The position numbers and the translations under genes were made by a program. DNA of 64,000 nucleotides from Rhodosalinus sp041365695. Lineage in GTDB: Bacteria > Pseudomonadota > Alphaproteobacteria > Rhodobacterales > Rhodobacteraceae. Positions 34,743-43,631 of the stretch are shown piece after piece. The stretch lies in contig NZ_JBGFSJ010000009.1 in assembly GCF_041365695.1 (NCBI RefSeq), forward strand, positions 53,515-117,514. The letters run 5' to 3'. The notes below the pieces were generated by a model. That model worked only from the letters and a program-made list of their open reading frames with translations. It was not told where the DNA came from and made no database searches. How positions within the stretch are numbered: the stretch's first letter is position 1; each line of letters starts with the position of its first letter.

Positions 34743-35399
34743 ATGGCGGGCAACGCGGCGTTCGGCGGGATCGGCGAGTTCCTCGCCCGTGGCGGCCCGG
34801 CGCTCTGGGTCATCGCGGCGCTTTCGGTCCTCACCCTGGCGCTCATTCTCTGGAAACTCTGGCGGCTGGCCCGGCTCGGCGCCTGGGGCGGGGCGCGGGC
34901 GCGCGCCGCCGTGGCGCTCTGGACCGAAGGCCGCGCGGCGCAGGCCCGCGCCGAGGCCGCGCGCGGCAGCGGCGTGCGCGCCCGGCTCGCGGCCGCCGCC
35001 ATGGGCGCGGCGGAGGATCCGGCCATGGCCGAGCCCGCCGCCCGCGAAGAGACGACGCGCATCGCGCGGGCCGAACTCGCCCGGCTCCGGGAAGGGCTGC
35101 GCGCGCTCGAACTCATCGCCACCATCGCACCGCTGATCGGGCTTCTGGGCACCGTCCTCGGCATGATCGACGCCTTCCAGGCGCTTCAGGCCAGCGGCGC
35201 GCGGGCCGACCCCTCGGTCCTCGCGGGCGGGATCTGGGAGGCGCTCCTGACGACCGCCGCCGGCATGGCGGTGGCGATCCCCGCCGCCGCCGCGCTCACC
35301 TGGTTCGAGAGCGTGGCCGAGGCGGTCCAGGGCGAGATGGAAGATCTGGCCACCCGCGTCTTCACGCACCTGCCCCCCCGCGCGGCGGAGGCGGCCTGA
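34743..35399 (+). CDS. exbB: ExbB-like MotA/TolQ/ExbB proton channel
   Basis: The 218-residue inner-membrane protein has a first helix at about 18-37 (LWVIAALSVLTLALILWKLW), a cytoplasmic loop, and the family's paired helices IATIAPLIGLLGTVLGMIDAFQALQ and GIWEALLTTAAGMAVAIPAAAALTWF with the proton-path threonine. With ExbD it powers TonB. It starts after a GGAGGAG and its stop overlaps the exbD start by one base (TGATG). It is the first gene after the cobalamin riboswitch. Confidence 0.9.
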   Translation: MAGNAAFGGIGEFLARGGPALWVIAALSVLTLALILWKLWRLARLGAWGGARARAAVALWTEGRAAQARAEAARGSGVRARLAAAAMGAAEDPAMAEPAAREETTRIARAELARLREGLRALELIATIAPLIGLLGTVLGMIDAFQALQASGARADPSVLAGGIWEALLTTAAGMAVAIPAAAALTWFESVAEAVQGEMEDLATRVFTHLPPRAAEAA

Positions 35400-35776
35400 T
35401 GTTCGATTTCGCCGCCGCCCGTCCGCGCCGCCGCCCGAGCCTGACGCCGATGATCGACGTGGTGTTCCTGCTTCTGGTCTTCTTCATGCTGGTGGCGCAG
35501 TTCGGGCGCGACGCCGCGCTGCCCCTCGCCACGGCAGGCGGGGGCGCGGGCTGGAGCGGCCCGCCCCGGCTGGTGGAGATCTTCCCCGACCGCGTCACGC
35601 TCAACGGCCGCGCCGTGGACGAGACCGGCCTTGCCGCCGCCCTCGCCCCGCTGACCGAGACGCCGGCCGACCCGCTGGTCCTGCGCCCGGTCGCGGGCGC
35701 GGACCTGCAGCGCCTCGCCGACGTGGCCGAGACGCTCCGCGCCGCGGGACACAGCCAACTCCTGCTGGTGGAGTAG
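35399..35776 (+). CDS. exbD: ExbD/TolR-family protein, first copy
   Basis: The 125-residue protein has a short cytoplasmic N-terminus, one membrane helix PMIDVVFLLLVFFMLVAQF (about 17-35) with the essential aspartate (Asp20), and a periplasmic domain ending in VAETLRAAGHSQLLLVE. It forms the proton-conducting complex with ExbB. It is translationally coupled to exbB. A second, different exbD follows, so the complex may contain two distinct ExbD subunits. Confidence 0.9.
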   Translation: MFDFAAARPRRRPSLTPMIDVVFLLLVFFMLVAQFGRDAALPLATAGGGAGWSGPPRLVEIFPDRVTLNGRAVDETGLAAALAPLTETPADPLVLRPVAGADLQRLADVAETLRAAGHSQLLLVE

Positions 35777-35781
35777 ACGCG

Positions 35782-36165
35782 ATGGAGTTTCCCCGCCCCC
35801 CTGCGCGCACCCGTCCCGAGGCCATCGTGCCGATGATCAACGTCGTCTTCCTGCTGCTCATCTTCTTCCTGATGACGGCCGAGATCGCCCCGCCCGCCCC
35901 CTTCGACGTGACCCCGCCCCAGGCGGGCGCGGAGACGGGCGCCGAGGCCGGCGCGGTCCTGCACGTCTCGGCGGCCGGGCGGGTGGCCTTCGGCGGCGCG
36001 GACGGCGTGGCGGCGTGGGAGGCGCTCGCCGCGCGCGACGCCGGGGCCGGCCCGCTCACCGTTCGTGCGGACGCGACGCTCCCGGCGGCGGAGTTCGCCG
36101 CGCTGCTGCGGCGTCTCGCAGAGACGGGCGCGGCAGAGATCGAACTGGCGGTACGGCCGCGATGA
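35782..36165 (+). CDS. ExbD/TolR-family protein, second copy
   Basis: The 127-residue protein has the same layout as its neighbour: helix PMINVVFLLLIFFLMTAEI near 17-35 and a small periplasmic domain (PLTVRADATLPAAEFAALLRRLAETG). The conserved membrane aspartate is replaced by asparagine (PMINVVF, Asn20), which should stop this copy from carrying protons. It starts 5 nt after the first exbD and overlaps the next gene by 4 bases (ATGA). A structural or regulatory ExbD partner is the likely role. Confidence 0.88.
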   Translation: MEFPRPPARTRPEAIVPMINVVFLLLIFFLMTAEIAPPAPFDVTPPQAGAETGAEAGAVLHVSAAGRVAFGGADGVAAWEALAARDAGAGPLTVRADATLPAAEFAALLRRLAETGAAEIELAVRPR

Positions 36166-37229
36166 AGGGAGGGCTCGAATTCGCCGCCTTCACGGGCGTG
36201 GCGCTGGCGCTGCACGTGGGCGCCTTCGCGCAATGGTCGGGCGGCGCGGCGCCCGCCGCCGGCGCGGGCGGTGCGGCCACGGTCTCGCTCGAGGCGGGAG
36301 GCGCGGGTCTAACGGCCCTCGTCACGGCCTGGCGCGCCCCGCCCGCCGCCCAGACCGAGGCGGCGATGCCATCCCCGCCCGACCGTCCGGCGCCGCTTTC
36401 CGCCGCCCTGCCCCGGCCCGACACCGCGTCCGGGCCGGCGGCGGAGACGCTGCCCCGGACCGCCCCGCAGGCGGCCGCGCCGCCCGCGCCGGACGGCCCC
36501 GCGCCGAAGCGGCCCGCCGCGGTCGCCCACCTCCCCGCGCCGCCGCTTGCCGAAGCCCCGGCCCTGCCCCGGCCCGCGCCCGACACCGGCCATGGCGCCG
36601 CGCTGCCGAGACGCGAGGCCCCCGAGGCGCCGCGCGCGGCCGCCGCGGCGCCCGCAAGGCCCGCGGCCGAGGCCGCACCCCGCCCGGACACCCGCGCGGC
36701 GATCCCGTCCTCGCCACATGCGCCCGGGCTGTCCCGCCGCCCGGCACCGAGACCCGAAACGCTGGAGACCGCACCCGCACGCAGCGCCGCGCGGCCGTCA
36801 CCCGCACCTGCCGCGCGGCCCGCACCGCCCGAAGCGCCGACCGGTGGCCGCGGCGCCGCGCCCCAGTCCCAGCAGGCCGAAGGCGCGGGCGGCGGCGCAA
36901 GCGCGGGCCGGACACGCGCGACGGAACAGGTCGCCCAGGGCGCGTCGGGGCAGAAGCTCGTGGCGCGCTGGGGCGGGCAGATCGTCGCCGCGATCGAACG
37001 CCAGAAACGCTACCCATCGGGCACGCGCGCCGCGGGGCGCGTGCGCCTCGCCATCCTGGTGGCCCCCGCCGGCCGCCTCGCCGGGGTTTCGGTTCGGGGC
37101 TCCTCGGGCAACGCGCAACTCGACCGGGCCGCGGTGGCCGCGGTCCAGCGCGCGCGCCTGCCCCGCGCCCCGAACGGGCTCTCCTCCGAAAGCTACCCCT
37201 TCACCGTGACGCTGCGCTTCGCGCCCTGA
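36162..37229 (+). CDS. tonB: TonB-family energy transducer
   Basis: The 355-residue protein has an N-terminal hydrophobic segment (FAAFTGVALALHVGAFAQW) with the typical histidine, a very long proline/alanine-rich periplasmic linker (about 60-260) and a C-terminal TonB domain (about 275-355; IVAAIERQKRYPSGTRAAGRVRLAILVAPAGRLAGVSVRGSSG, then AQLDRAAVAAVQRA). It is the last gene of the riboswitch-led exbB-exbD-exbD-tonB operon, presumably serving B12 uptake. No TonB-dependent receptor gene is in the window. Confidence 0.88.
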   Translation: MKGGLEFAAFTGVALALHVGAFAQWSGGAAPAAGAGGAATVSLEAGGAGLTALVTAWRAPPAAQTEAAMPSPPDRPAPLSAALPRPDTASGPAAETLPRTAPQAAAPPAPDGPAPKRPAAVAHLPAPPLAEAPALPRPAPDTGHGAALPRREAPEAPRAAAAAPARPAAEAAPRPDTRAAIPSSPHAPGLSRRPAPRPETLETAPARSAARPSPAPAARPAPPEAPTGGRGAAPQSQQAEGAGGGASAGRTRATEQVAQGASGQKLVARWGGQIVAAIERQKRYPSGTRAAGRVRLAILVAPAGRLAGVSVRGSSGNAQLDRAAVAAVQRARLPRAPNGLSSESYPFTVTLRFAP

Positions 37230-37479
37230 GCCGTCGGCGCGACCGGGCCGGGCGTCAGCCATGGGCGGTGTCGTGCTGATCCAGGATCCACCAGCGGACG
37301 GCGCGTGCCCGACTTCTCGGCACAGAGCGCACTCGTGATCGCCCGGCACGGCGCGGACATCGAGGCCGCGGAGTTCAGCCATCCCGTCACGGAACGCTCG
37401 GGCAAGCGCGTCACCTCGCGCCTGGCGACTTGCAAGGCGTCGAGCCACGCGTGCCGGGCCGGCGAAAGTTCCAACGGTC

Positions 37480-38846
37480 TAGCAGGTCGCTGAAATAGTT
37501 CTCGAACCGGAACGCTGTCCCGTCATCATGGCCGGTTCGACTGACGGTCATGCCTGTTGGCGCGTCCGTGGCTCGCACCTTGGTCCGTCTTTCCCGTCAT
37601 GCCCCCAGCAACCGCGGTAGCCGGGCAAGGTTGTTGGCGGCCATGGTCAGGATGAAGCGGGATCGGACGCGTTCAGTGCCCCGATACACGGTCTGTGCCA
37701 TGCCGCCGACTTTCTTGGCTCAGCCGAACGGCTCTTCGATCTTCTTTCGGTGCTTCTGGGACAGCGCATATCCCTCGTGCCGGGTCGTGCGCCGGTCGAT
37801 CGCTGAATATCTCGATTTCTGGGCGACATGGGGCGTGACGCAGGCTTGGCGCATGTCGGAGACGAACCCAGCCGCGTCATACCCCTTGTCGGCACCCAGC
37901 GTCAGTCGCCGGGTCGATCCGGGGGAATGGCGATGGACCATGTCCAGCGCCGCGCGCCGCTCGGCATGACCGTCGGCCTGGGTCAAATCACCCTGCACGA
38001 CAAACCCGTGCCTGTTCTCCATCAACGCATGGCCCATTAAGCAAAGCACCGCACCCGTGTCGGGGGATTTCTTGTAAAGGCGCGCATCCGGATCGGTGGT
38101 CGAGGCATGGGTGGCATTGGAACGCTTCTCGCCCCTGAAGTCGACCTCGGCATTGCGGTAGCGGCTGTTGCGGGGCATCGGGTCGGTCTCGGCTGGGGTC
38201 TCGGAATGCGCGGGCTCAAGGGTGGTATCCGGGGCGGGCGGATCGCCCGGCCCCTCATCGTCAGGCGGGGTGGCCTCGGCCTTCGGCTGGAAACTCTTCA
38301 TCGATGCCCAAGCTTTGATGAGCGTCCCATCGACGGAGAAATGCTCGTCCAACAGAAGCGGCACGAGCTCGCGATGCGCCAGGATCGCTGCCATCACCTT
38401 TCGCGACATGTCCGTCGTCAGCAGCCGGTCGCGGTTCTTCGTGAAGACCGTCGGGACCCAGACCGGATCGTCGATCCCGAGGCCGACAAACCAGCGGAAC
38501 ATCAGGTTGTAATCCATTTGCTCCATCAACTGCCGCTCGGAGCGAATCGAGAACAGGATCTGCAGAATACCCGCCCGGATCAGCCGCTCCGGCGGGATCG
38601 AGGGGCGGCCAAAAACAATGTAGAGCGCCTCGAAATCGGCATCGAGACTGGCGAGTGCGTCGTTGACTACCTGCCTGATCTTGCGCAGCGGGTGTCGAGG
38701 CGGGATGCGCTCTTCCAGATCGACATAGCTGAACAGCGACCCGCTCGTCTCGTCCACACCCCGCATGATCGCCCCGCCGTTTCCGTGCCGTGGGTGAATC
38801 ATGTTCTCAAACCGCTGTCGAGGCAGGGTTTTTCAGCAGCCTGCTA
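37480..38846 (-). mobile_element. IS5-family insertion sequence
   Basis: Near-matching inverted repeats of 18 bp lie at 37480-37497 and 38829-38846 (15 of 18 positions match). The outermost TA at each end may be the 2-bp target duplication, giving an element of 37482-38844. Inside is one transposase frame on the minus strand with an in-frame stop. It sits downstream of tonB. Confidence 0.85.
37597..38766 (-). pseudogene. IS5-family transposase interrupted by a TGA codon
   Basis: From the ATG at 38766 the frame reads MRGVDETSGSLFSYVDLEER, FGRPSIPPERLIRAG, SIRSERQLMEQMDYNLMFRWF, the DDE parts (DEHFSVDGTLIKAWASMKSF, LTLGADKGYDAAGF) and HRKKIEEPFG. Then TGA (37722-37720) falls where relatives have the tryptophan of FGW. 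The rest (KKVGGMAQTVYRG ... MAANNLARLPRLL) continues in the same frame to 37597. Only a TGG to TGA change separates it from an intact gene, so inactivation looks recent or depends on readthrough. The part past the stop carries the last DDE-domain helix. Confidence 0.85.
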
Positions 38847-39037
38847 TGGCGCCCTCTGCGTGCACGTGGACCGTGTGGCGATGCGGCTCATCCAGGCAAG
38901 CACGTTCGAAGCCCCTTTCCTCGCATCGAGCTCCATGAGGCTCGGATGATATGCTCACCCAAAGCCGGTCTGCTTTGACCTGCCACGGGATTTTTCCTCC
39001 ACCGCTGATTGGAGTCCGGCCCAACCTGAGGACGGAC

Positions 39038-39310
39038 AAGAAGCGAACGAGATTCACGGAGGAGCAGATCATCGGCATCCTTGCCGAGCACGAGGTAGGG
39101 GCGAAGTGCGCTGACCTGTGCCGCAAGCACGGCATGTCGTAAGGCATCTTCTACAACTGGAAGGCCAAGTTCGGCGGCATGACGGTGTCGGAGGCCAAGC
39201 GGCTGAAGGCGCTGGAGGATGAGAACGCCAAGCTGAAGAAGCTTCTGGCCGAGCAAATGCTGGATCTGGCAGCAATGAAGGATCTGGTTTCAAAAAAAGT
39301 GGTAGGGTGA
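39038..39310 (+). pseudogene. IS3-family OrfA remnant (start codon and internal codon lost)
   Basis: The frame reads KRTRFTEEQIIGILAEHEVGAKCADLCRKHGMS, then TAA (39140-39142) where relatives have a glutamate, then IFYNWKAKFGGMTVSEAKRLKALEDENAKLKKLL and ends SKKVVG. This is the helix-turn-helix plus leucine-zipper OrfA. At the expected start the triplet is AAG (39038-39040) instead of ATG. A run of seven A near 39291-39299 resembles a frameshift site, but the frames no longer connect. Confidence 0.75.
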
Positions 39311-39313
39311 GCC

Positions 39314-40210
39314 ATTGATGCGGCATTGGTTCAAGCACAATGGCGAACCCGATCTGCCGGGTTCTGGAGATCGCACCATCGACGTATTATGCCTTCAAGG
39401 CTGTGGAGCGCGATCCGGACCCGGCATCGGACCGGGCCAGGCAGGATCGGCGGGACATGGCAGCGATCAAGCAGGTCTTCGATGGCAGCCGGGGACGATA
39501 TGGCGCGCGCAAGGTCTGGCATCAGTTGCGCCGCGAAGGGCGCGACATCGCTCGCTGCACGGTCGAGAGGCTGATGAAGGTGATGGGATTACAAGGCGTC
39601 GTGCGGGGCAAGAAGGTCATCACGACCAACCCCGATGCGGCCCAGCCTTGCCCGGACGACAAGGTGAACCGCTCCTTCGTGGCAGACATGCCCAACCAGC
39701 TCTGGGTCAGCGATTTCACCTATGTCTCAAGCTGGCAGGGCATGGTCTACGTGGCCTTCATCATCGACGTCTTCGCCCGCAAGATCGTCGGCTGGCCCGT
39801 CTCGACCTCGATGACGACCGGTTTCCGTCCTCGAGGCCCTGAACCAGGCCATCTGCCAGCGGGCGCCGTCCGAGGCTGACAAGCTGATCCACCACAGCGA
39901 CCGCGGCAGCCAATACCTGTCGATCCGATACACCGAGCGGCTCGCCGAGGCCCGCATCGACACCTCGGTCGGGAGCGTCGGGGATTCCTATGACAACGCC
40001 CTCGCCGAAAGCATCATCGGCCTGTTCAAGACCGAGTTCATCAAGCCCCTCGGACCCTGGAAGTCCGTTGGTCAGGTCGAATGGGAAACCCTGAAATGGG
40101 TCGACTGGTACAACAACACCCGCCTGCATAGCGCCATCGGCTACATCACGCCGCACGAAGCAGAGGAGGCATTCTACGCAAACTTGAACGCTGCTGAAAA
40201 TACAGCCTAA
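39314..40210 (+). pseudogene. IS3-family OrfB (DDE transposase) remnant with frameshifts
   Basis: The integrase core is recognisable: ICRVLEIAPSTYYAFK, RYGARKVWHQLRREG, NQLWVSDFTYVSSWQGMVYVAFIIDVFARKIVGW (first aspartates), then, in another frame, LIHHSDRGSQYLSIRYTERLAEA, SVGSVGDSYDNALAESIIGLFKTE (with the DDE glutamate) and IGYITPHEAEEAFY to TAA 40210. An extra C at 39824-39825 (GTTTCC) shifts the frame. A further shift near 39347 separates KHNGEP from ICRVLE. It cannot make an intact transposase. Confidence 0.8.
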
Positions 40211-40251
40211 TCGTTGAACCAGAAACTCTCCCGTAAACCCGGGGCGGTTCA

Positions 40252-40725
40252 CTTCTTCAAGGACGCGTCGACCCGGTTTCATCCCGCGCTTGCCCAATGG
40301 CGACGCCTGACTGTGCGGCCACCACATCACCTTGGATTGCTCCGAAACCTTTAGGACACGTACCTCAGTCGGCATCGTGTCTCGCGCGGCAGCTTCGCGG
40401 GAATGCCAGCCACGCGCCCTATCGCGCAGGAGAAGGTCAGATTGCAGCTTGCTCTCTTGAGCTCCCTCTTGCCTGGATCGCTCTTCGGCTTCACCGAGCG
40501 CTTCATGGATTTCTTGAACACTCTGTACCGGAACGGCATCATGCGAACTCTAGGCACCCTCCGAGCCAACCTCTCCACGAATGGGCAGTCGACGGAAAGG
40601 GCGCCTGTCGACCTGTCGGCAGAACGATGTACTCTGCAGGAGTTGTCCATCGCTTGGGAGACGGCCTTCACCAAGTTCTCCGAGGCTTTTCAGTACCGCC
40701 CGAGGAAGGAAGGGCAAACCCACCC
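40252..40725. other. Lower-GC gap between the IS3 element and manC
   Basis: This 474-bp stretch is visibly less GC-rich than its surroundings. It should contain the manC promoter. One plus-strand frame (40403-40729) is listed separately; nothing else is recognised. Confidence 0.45.
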
Positions 40726-40729
40726 ATGA
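40403..40729 (+). CDS. Hypothetical protein, doubtful
   Basis: The frame codes for 108 residues (MPATRPIAQEKVRLQLALLS... to QYRPRKEGQTHP) and overlaps the manC start by 4 bases. The middle has an amphipathic stretch (GFTERFMDFLNTLYRNGIMRTLG) that looks protein-like, but no family is recognised and codon use differs from neighbours. It lies in a lower-GC patch beside two insertion sequences, so it could be a remnant of transferred DNA or a chance frame. Confidence 0.25.
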   Translation: MPATRPIAQEKVRLQLALLSSLLPGSLFGFTERFMDFLNTLYRNGIMRTLGTLRANLSTNGQSTERAPVDLSAERCTLQELSIAWETAFTKFSEAFQYRPRKEGQTHP

Positions 40730-42141
40730 TCACTCCCATCCTCCTCTGCGGCGGGTCCGGGACGCGGCTCTGGCCGCTCTCGCGCAAGAGCTATCCCAAG
40801 CAGTTCGCCGACATCCTGGGCGAGGAAAGCCTCTTCCAGGCCTCCGCCCGGCGCTTCACCGGCGAGGGGTTCGGCAATCCTGTGGTGATCACCGGCGAGC
40901 CCTTCCGCTTCATCGTGGGCGAGCAGCTCGCCGAGGTGGGCGTCTCGCCGGCCGCCGTCGTGATCGAGCCCGAGGGGCGCAACACCGCCCCCGCCGCCGC
41001 CGCCGCCGCGCTCATCGCCCATCGCGCCGATCCGGAGGCCGTGATCCTGCTCGTCCCCTCCGACCACGCCGTGGCCGATCCGGAGGCGTTCCGCGCCGCG
41101 GTGGCGCGTGGCCTGCCCGCCGCCGAGGCCGGGCGGATCGTCACCTTCGGCATCGCCCCCACCCGGCCCGAGACGGGCTATGGCTGGCTGGAGGTGGGCG
41201 CCGAGGAGACCCATCCGGGCGTCGCCGCCCTCGCCCGCTTCGTGGAAAAGCCCGACGCCGCCACCGCCGAGGGTCTCTTGGCGGACGGGCGGCATCTCTG
41301 GAACGCCGGTGTCTTCCTCGCCCGCGCCGACGCCCTCCTCGAGGGGTTCCGCGCCCATGCCCCCGAGATCCTCGCCGCCGTGGAGCCCGCCCTCGACGCG
41401 GCCGAGCGCGACCTCGGCTTCACCCGCATCGACGCCGCGCTCTGGGCCGGCGTGCCCGAGCAGTCCATCGACTACGCGGTGATGGAGAAGGCCGCGAACA
41501 TGAGCGTCGTGCGCTTCGACGGGCACTGGAGCGATCTGGGAAGCTGGGAGTCGGTCTGGCAGGAAAGCGGGCGGGACGGGTCCGGCAACGCGCTCTCCGG
41601 CCCCGCCACCGCGCTCGACTGCGAGAACACGCTCCTGCGCTCCGAGAGCGCCGACATCGAGGTGGTGGGCATCGGCCTGCGCGACGTGGTGGCCGTGGCC
41701 ATGCGCGACGCGGTGATGGTGGCCGACATGTCCCGCGTGCAGGACGTGAAGGAGGCCGTCGGCCGGCTCAAGGCGCGCGGCGCGGCGCAGGCCGTGCAGC
41801 TGCCCGTGGACTACCGCCCCTGGGGCTGGTTCGAGACGCTGGTGCGCGGCGACCGCTTCCAGGTGAAGCGCATTCACGTGAACCCCGGCGCAACGCTATC
41901 GCTGCAGAGCCACGTGCACCGCTCCGAACACTGGATCGTGGTGCAGGGCACCGCCAGGGTCACCGTGAACGGCGAGGAGCGGCTGCTTGGCGAGAACCAG
42001 TCCGTCTATGTGCCGCTCGGGGCCGTGCACAGGATGGAAAATCCCGGCAAGATGCCGATGGTGCTCATCGAGGTGCAGACCGGAAGCTATCTCGGCGAGG
42101 ACGATATCGTCCGCTACGAGGACGCCTACGCGCGAAAGTAG
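40726..42141 (+). CDS. manC: Mannose-1-phosphate guanylyltransferase / mannose-6-phosphate isomerase
   Basis: This bifunctional enzyme makes GDP-mannose for surface polysaccharides. The 471-residue protein has the nucleotidyltransferase signature CGGSGTRLWPLSRKSYPKQF at 8-27, VEKPD and HWSDLGSWESVW, followed from about residue 355 by a cupin type II isomerase domain (RPWGWFETL, RFQVKRIHVNPGATLSLQSHVHRSEHWIVVQGTARV, ENQSVYVPLGAVHRMENPG). The start has AAGGAAGGG upstream. It stands alone, downstream of the insertion-sequence patch. Confidence 0.95.
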   Translation: MITPILLCGGSGTRLWPLSRKSYPKQFADILGEESLFQASARRFTGEGFGNPVVITGEPFRFIVGEQLAEVGVSPAAVVIEPEGRNTAPAAAAAALIAHRADPEAVILLVPSDHAVADPEAFRAAVARGLPAAEAGRIVTFGIAPTRPETGYGWLEVGAEETHPGVAALARFVEKPDAATAEGLLADGRHLWNAGVFLARADALLEGFRAHAPEILAAVEPALDAAERDLGFTRIDAALWAGVPEQSIDYAVMEKAANMSVVRFDGHWSDLGSWESVWQESGRDGSGNALSGPATALDCENTLLRSESADIEVVGIGLRDVVAVAMRDAVMVADMSRVQDVKEAVGRLKARGAAQAVQLPVDYRPWGWFETLVRGDRFQVKRIHVNPGATLSLQSHVHRSEHWIVVQGTARVTVNGEERLLGENQSVYVPLGAVHRMENPGKMPMVLIEVQTGSYLGEDDIVRYEDAYARK

Positions 42142-42324
42142 AGAGTCGGCCGCGGGCCGGCGTTGGCGTGTCGGCGCGCAGACCCGAGCCACGCCCTCGG
42201 GCGCGGGACGGTCTTCGCATGAAGCGGGCGGTGTCGTCATCTCCGGTCCGGGAACACGGAATTGCGGCAGGCGGCGCCCGCGAAAAGGCCGAAAGGGTTC
42301 GGGCGCCGGAAGCGCGGGCTGGCC

Positions 42325-42846
42325 TCAGCGGTTCCTGAGCGCGATCCCCGCGCCCGCCTGCACCGGCCTTTCGAGCCCGGCGTGGGCGGCCGAGACGGCG
42401 CCGAGCCTGCGGGCGACAACGGGCCGCCAGCTTCCGGCCCGTCGCGCGTCGAGGTCGAAGGCCAGGCATTTCACCTCGTTCGTCGCGGCGAGCGTCCCGC
42501 TCGTGCTCTTCCATACCTCGTGGAAAAGCAGGAAACGCCGCGCATCGTGCGCGAGAAGCCGCGTGGTGACATGGATCGGCGTGTCCAGCGCAAGCTCGTC
42601 GAGGTAATGCACATGGGTCTCTACGATCACGTATTCCTGGCCGCCGCGCGCCTCGATCGTGGCCTCGGGGGCATTGATCCAGTTCCAGAAGGCCCAGTTC
42701 GCATGGTCGCAGATCGTGACGTAATGGGCGGTGTTGACGTGGTCGTACTCGTCCAGCCACTCGGGCCGGACGCGCGTCCGGAACAAAGTGAGCGGCGCGG
42801 CGATCTCGCCCGTCCAGGGCAGCGGCGGGTCGTAGGTCTCGGCCAC
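42325..42846 (-). CDS. Hot-dog acyl-CoA thioesterase, candidate betainyl-CoA thioesterase
   Basis: The 173-residue protein is a 4-hydroxybenzoyl-CoA-thioesterase-type hot-dog domain: VRPEWLDEYDHVNTAHYVTICDHANWAF with the catalytic aspartate, VIVETHVHYLDELALDTPIHVTTRLL and EVKCLAFDLDARR. Start is a GTG at 42846, 2 nt after the stop of the carnitinyl-CoA dehydratase-like gene, so they are co-transcribed. The same domain is found fused to L-carnitine dehydrogenase, which suggests a role in carnitine-to-betaine breakdown, but the dehydrogenase itself is not here. Confidence 0.75.
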   Translation of the reverse strand: MAETYDPPLPWTGEIAAPLTLFRTRVRPEWLDEYDHVNTAHYVTICDHANWAFWNWINAPEATIEARGGQEYVIVETHVHYLDELALDTPIHVTTRLLAHDARRFLLFHEVWKSTSGTLAATNEVKCLAFDLDARRAGSWRPVVARRLGAVSAAHAGLERPVQAGAGIALRNR

Positions 42847-42848
42847 TG

Positions 42849-43631
42849 TCAGCGTCCCTTCCAGACGGGCGCGCGCTTCTCGGCGAAGGCGGCCATGCCT
42901 TCGGCGGCGTCCTCGCTCGCGTAGAGGCCGCGATAGGCCGGCAGATCCGCGTCGCGCATGATCCCGAACGCCGCGCGTTCGGTGGCGCCTTCGGTGGCGC
43001 GCACGATCTGCTTGATCGCCCGAAGCGAAAGCGGTGCGGCCGCGGCCACCCGGTCCGCCAACGCGTGCGCGGCCGCCATGAGATCCGCGCCGGGAACGAC
43101 CTCGTTGACGAGGCCCCATCGCGCGAGTTCCGGTGCGCCGACGCGCCGGCCGGTCATCATCATCTCCATGGCCACGGCGCGGGGAAGGCGCCGGGGCAGC
43201 CGGATCGCGCCGCCGGAGTCCGCCACGATCCCCAGCGCGGCTTCCGTCAGCGCGACCTCCGCGTGCTCCGCCGCCACGATCATGTCGGCCGCGAGCGCTA
43301 GTTCGAAACCGCCTCCCAGCGCGAGCCCGTTCAGCGCCGCGATGACCGGCTTGTCGAGATCCCAGTACTCGGTCAGCCCCGCGAAGCCGCCCACGCCCTG
43401 ATCGGCGTCGGCCGCCTCCCCCGCCGCCGCGGCCTTGAGGTCCCACCCGGCCGAAAAGAACCGCTCTCCCGCGCCGGTCACGATTCCAACCGACAATGCA
43501 TCATCCTCGGCCAGCTCGCGGAACGCCTCGCCCAGGGCGCGGCTCGTGGCGGCATCTATGGCGTTGGCCTTCGGCCGGTCCAGCGTGACCTCCAGCACCC
43601 GGCCCCGCCGTTCGGTCCTGACCCCTGTCAT
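42849..43631 (-). CDS. Enoyl-CoA hydratase/isomerase family, carnitinyl-CoA dehydratase-like
   Basis: The 260-residue crotonase-fold enzyme has the oxyanion-hole segments FSAGWDLKAAAAGE and AALNGLALGGGFELALAADMIVAAEHAEVALTEAALGIVADSGG, where CaiD-type enzymes carry the catalytic glutamate. RVEVTLDRPKANAID at the N-terminus is typical. Within this family it most resembles CaiD, which interconverts carnitinyl-CoA and crotonobetainyl-CoA. It forms a two-gene unit with the downstream thioesterase. A GGAGGGAGATCGAGG tract precedes the ATG. Confidence 0.82.
   Translation of the reverse strand: MTGVRTERRGRVLEVTLDRPKANAIDAATSRALGEAFRELAEDDALSVGIVTGAGERFFSAGWDLKAAAAGEAADADQGVGGFAGLTEYWDLDKPVIAALNGLALGGGFELALAADMIVAAEHAEVALTEAALGIVADSGGAIRLPRRLPRAVAMEMMMTGRRVGAPELARWGLVNEVVPGADLMAAAHALADRVAAAAPLSLRAIKQIVRATEGATERAAFGIMRDADLPAYRGLYASEDAAEGMAAFAEKRAPVWKGR

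Larger units (their letters stand above)
38976..40251 (+). mobile_element. IS3-family insertion sequence, decayed
   Basis: The left end TGACCTGCCACGGG (38976 on) and the reverse complement of the right end (TGAACCGCCCCGGG, ending at 40251) match at about 14 of 19 positions. CTT directly flanks both ends (38973-38975 and 40252-40254), a 3-bp target duplication typical of the family. The 1276-bp element holds orfA and orfB remnants. The ends are well defined, so insertion was not very ancient. Confidence 0.82.

Noticed and set aside
37193..37474. Possible small gene between tonB and the IS5 element (minus strand)
   Set aside because: The frame overlaps the tonB end, has no family motif and no ribosome-binding site. 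It may be a degraded remnant but cannot be supported.
39291..39299. Programmed -1 frameshift site (A7) in the IS3 element
   Set aside because: A shift there leads to a stop within a few codons, so OrfA and OrfB cannot be fused in the present sequence.
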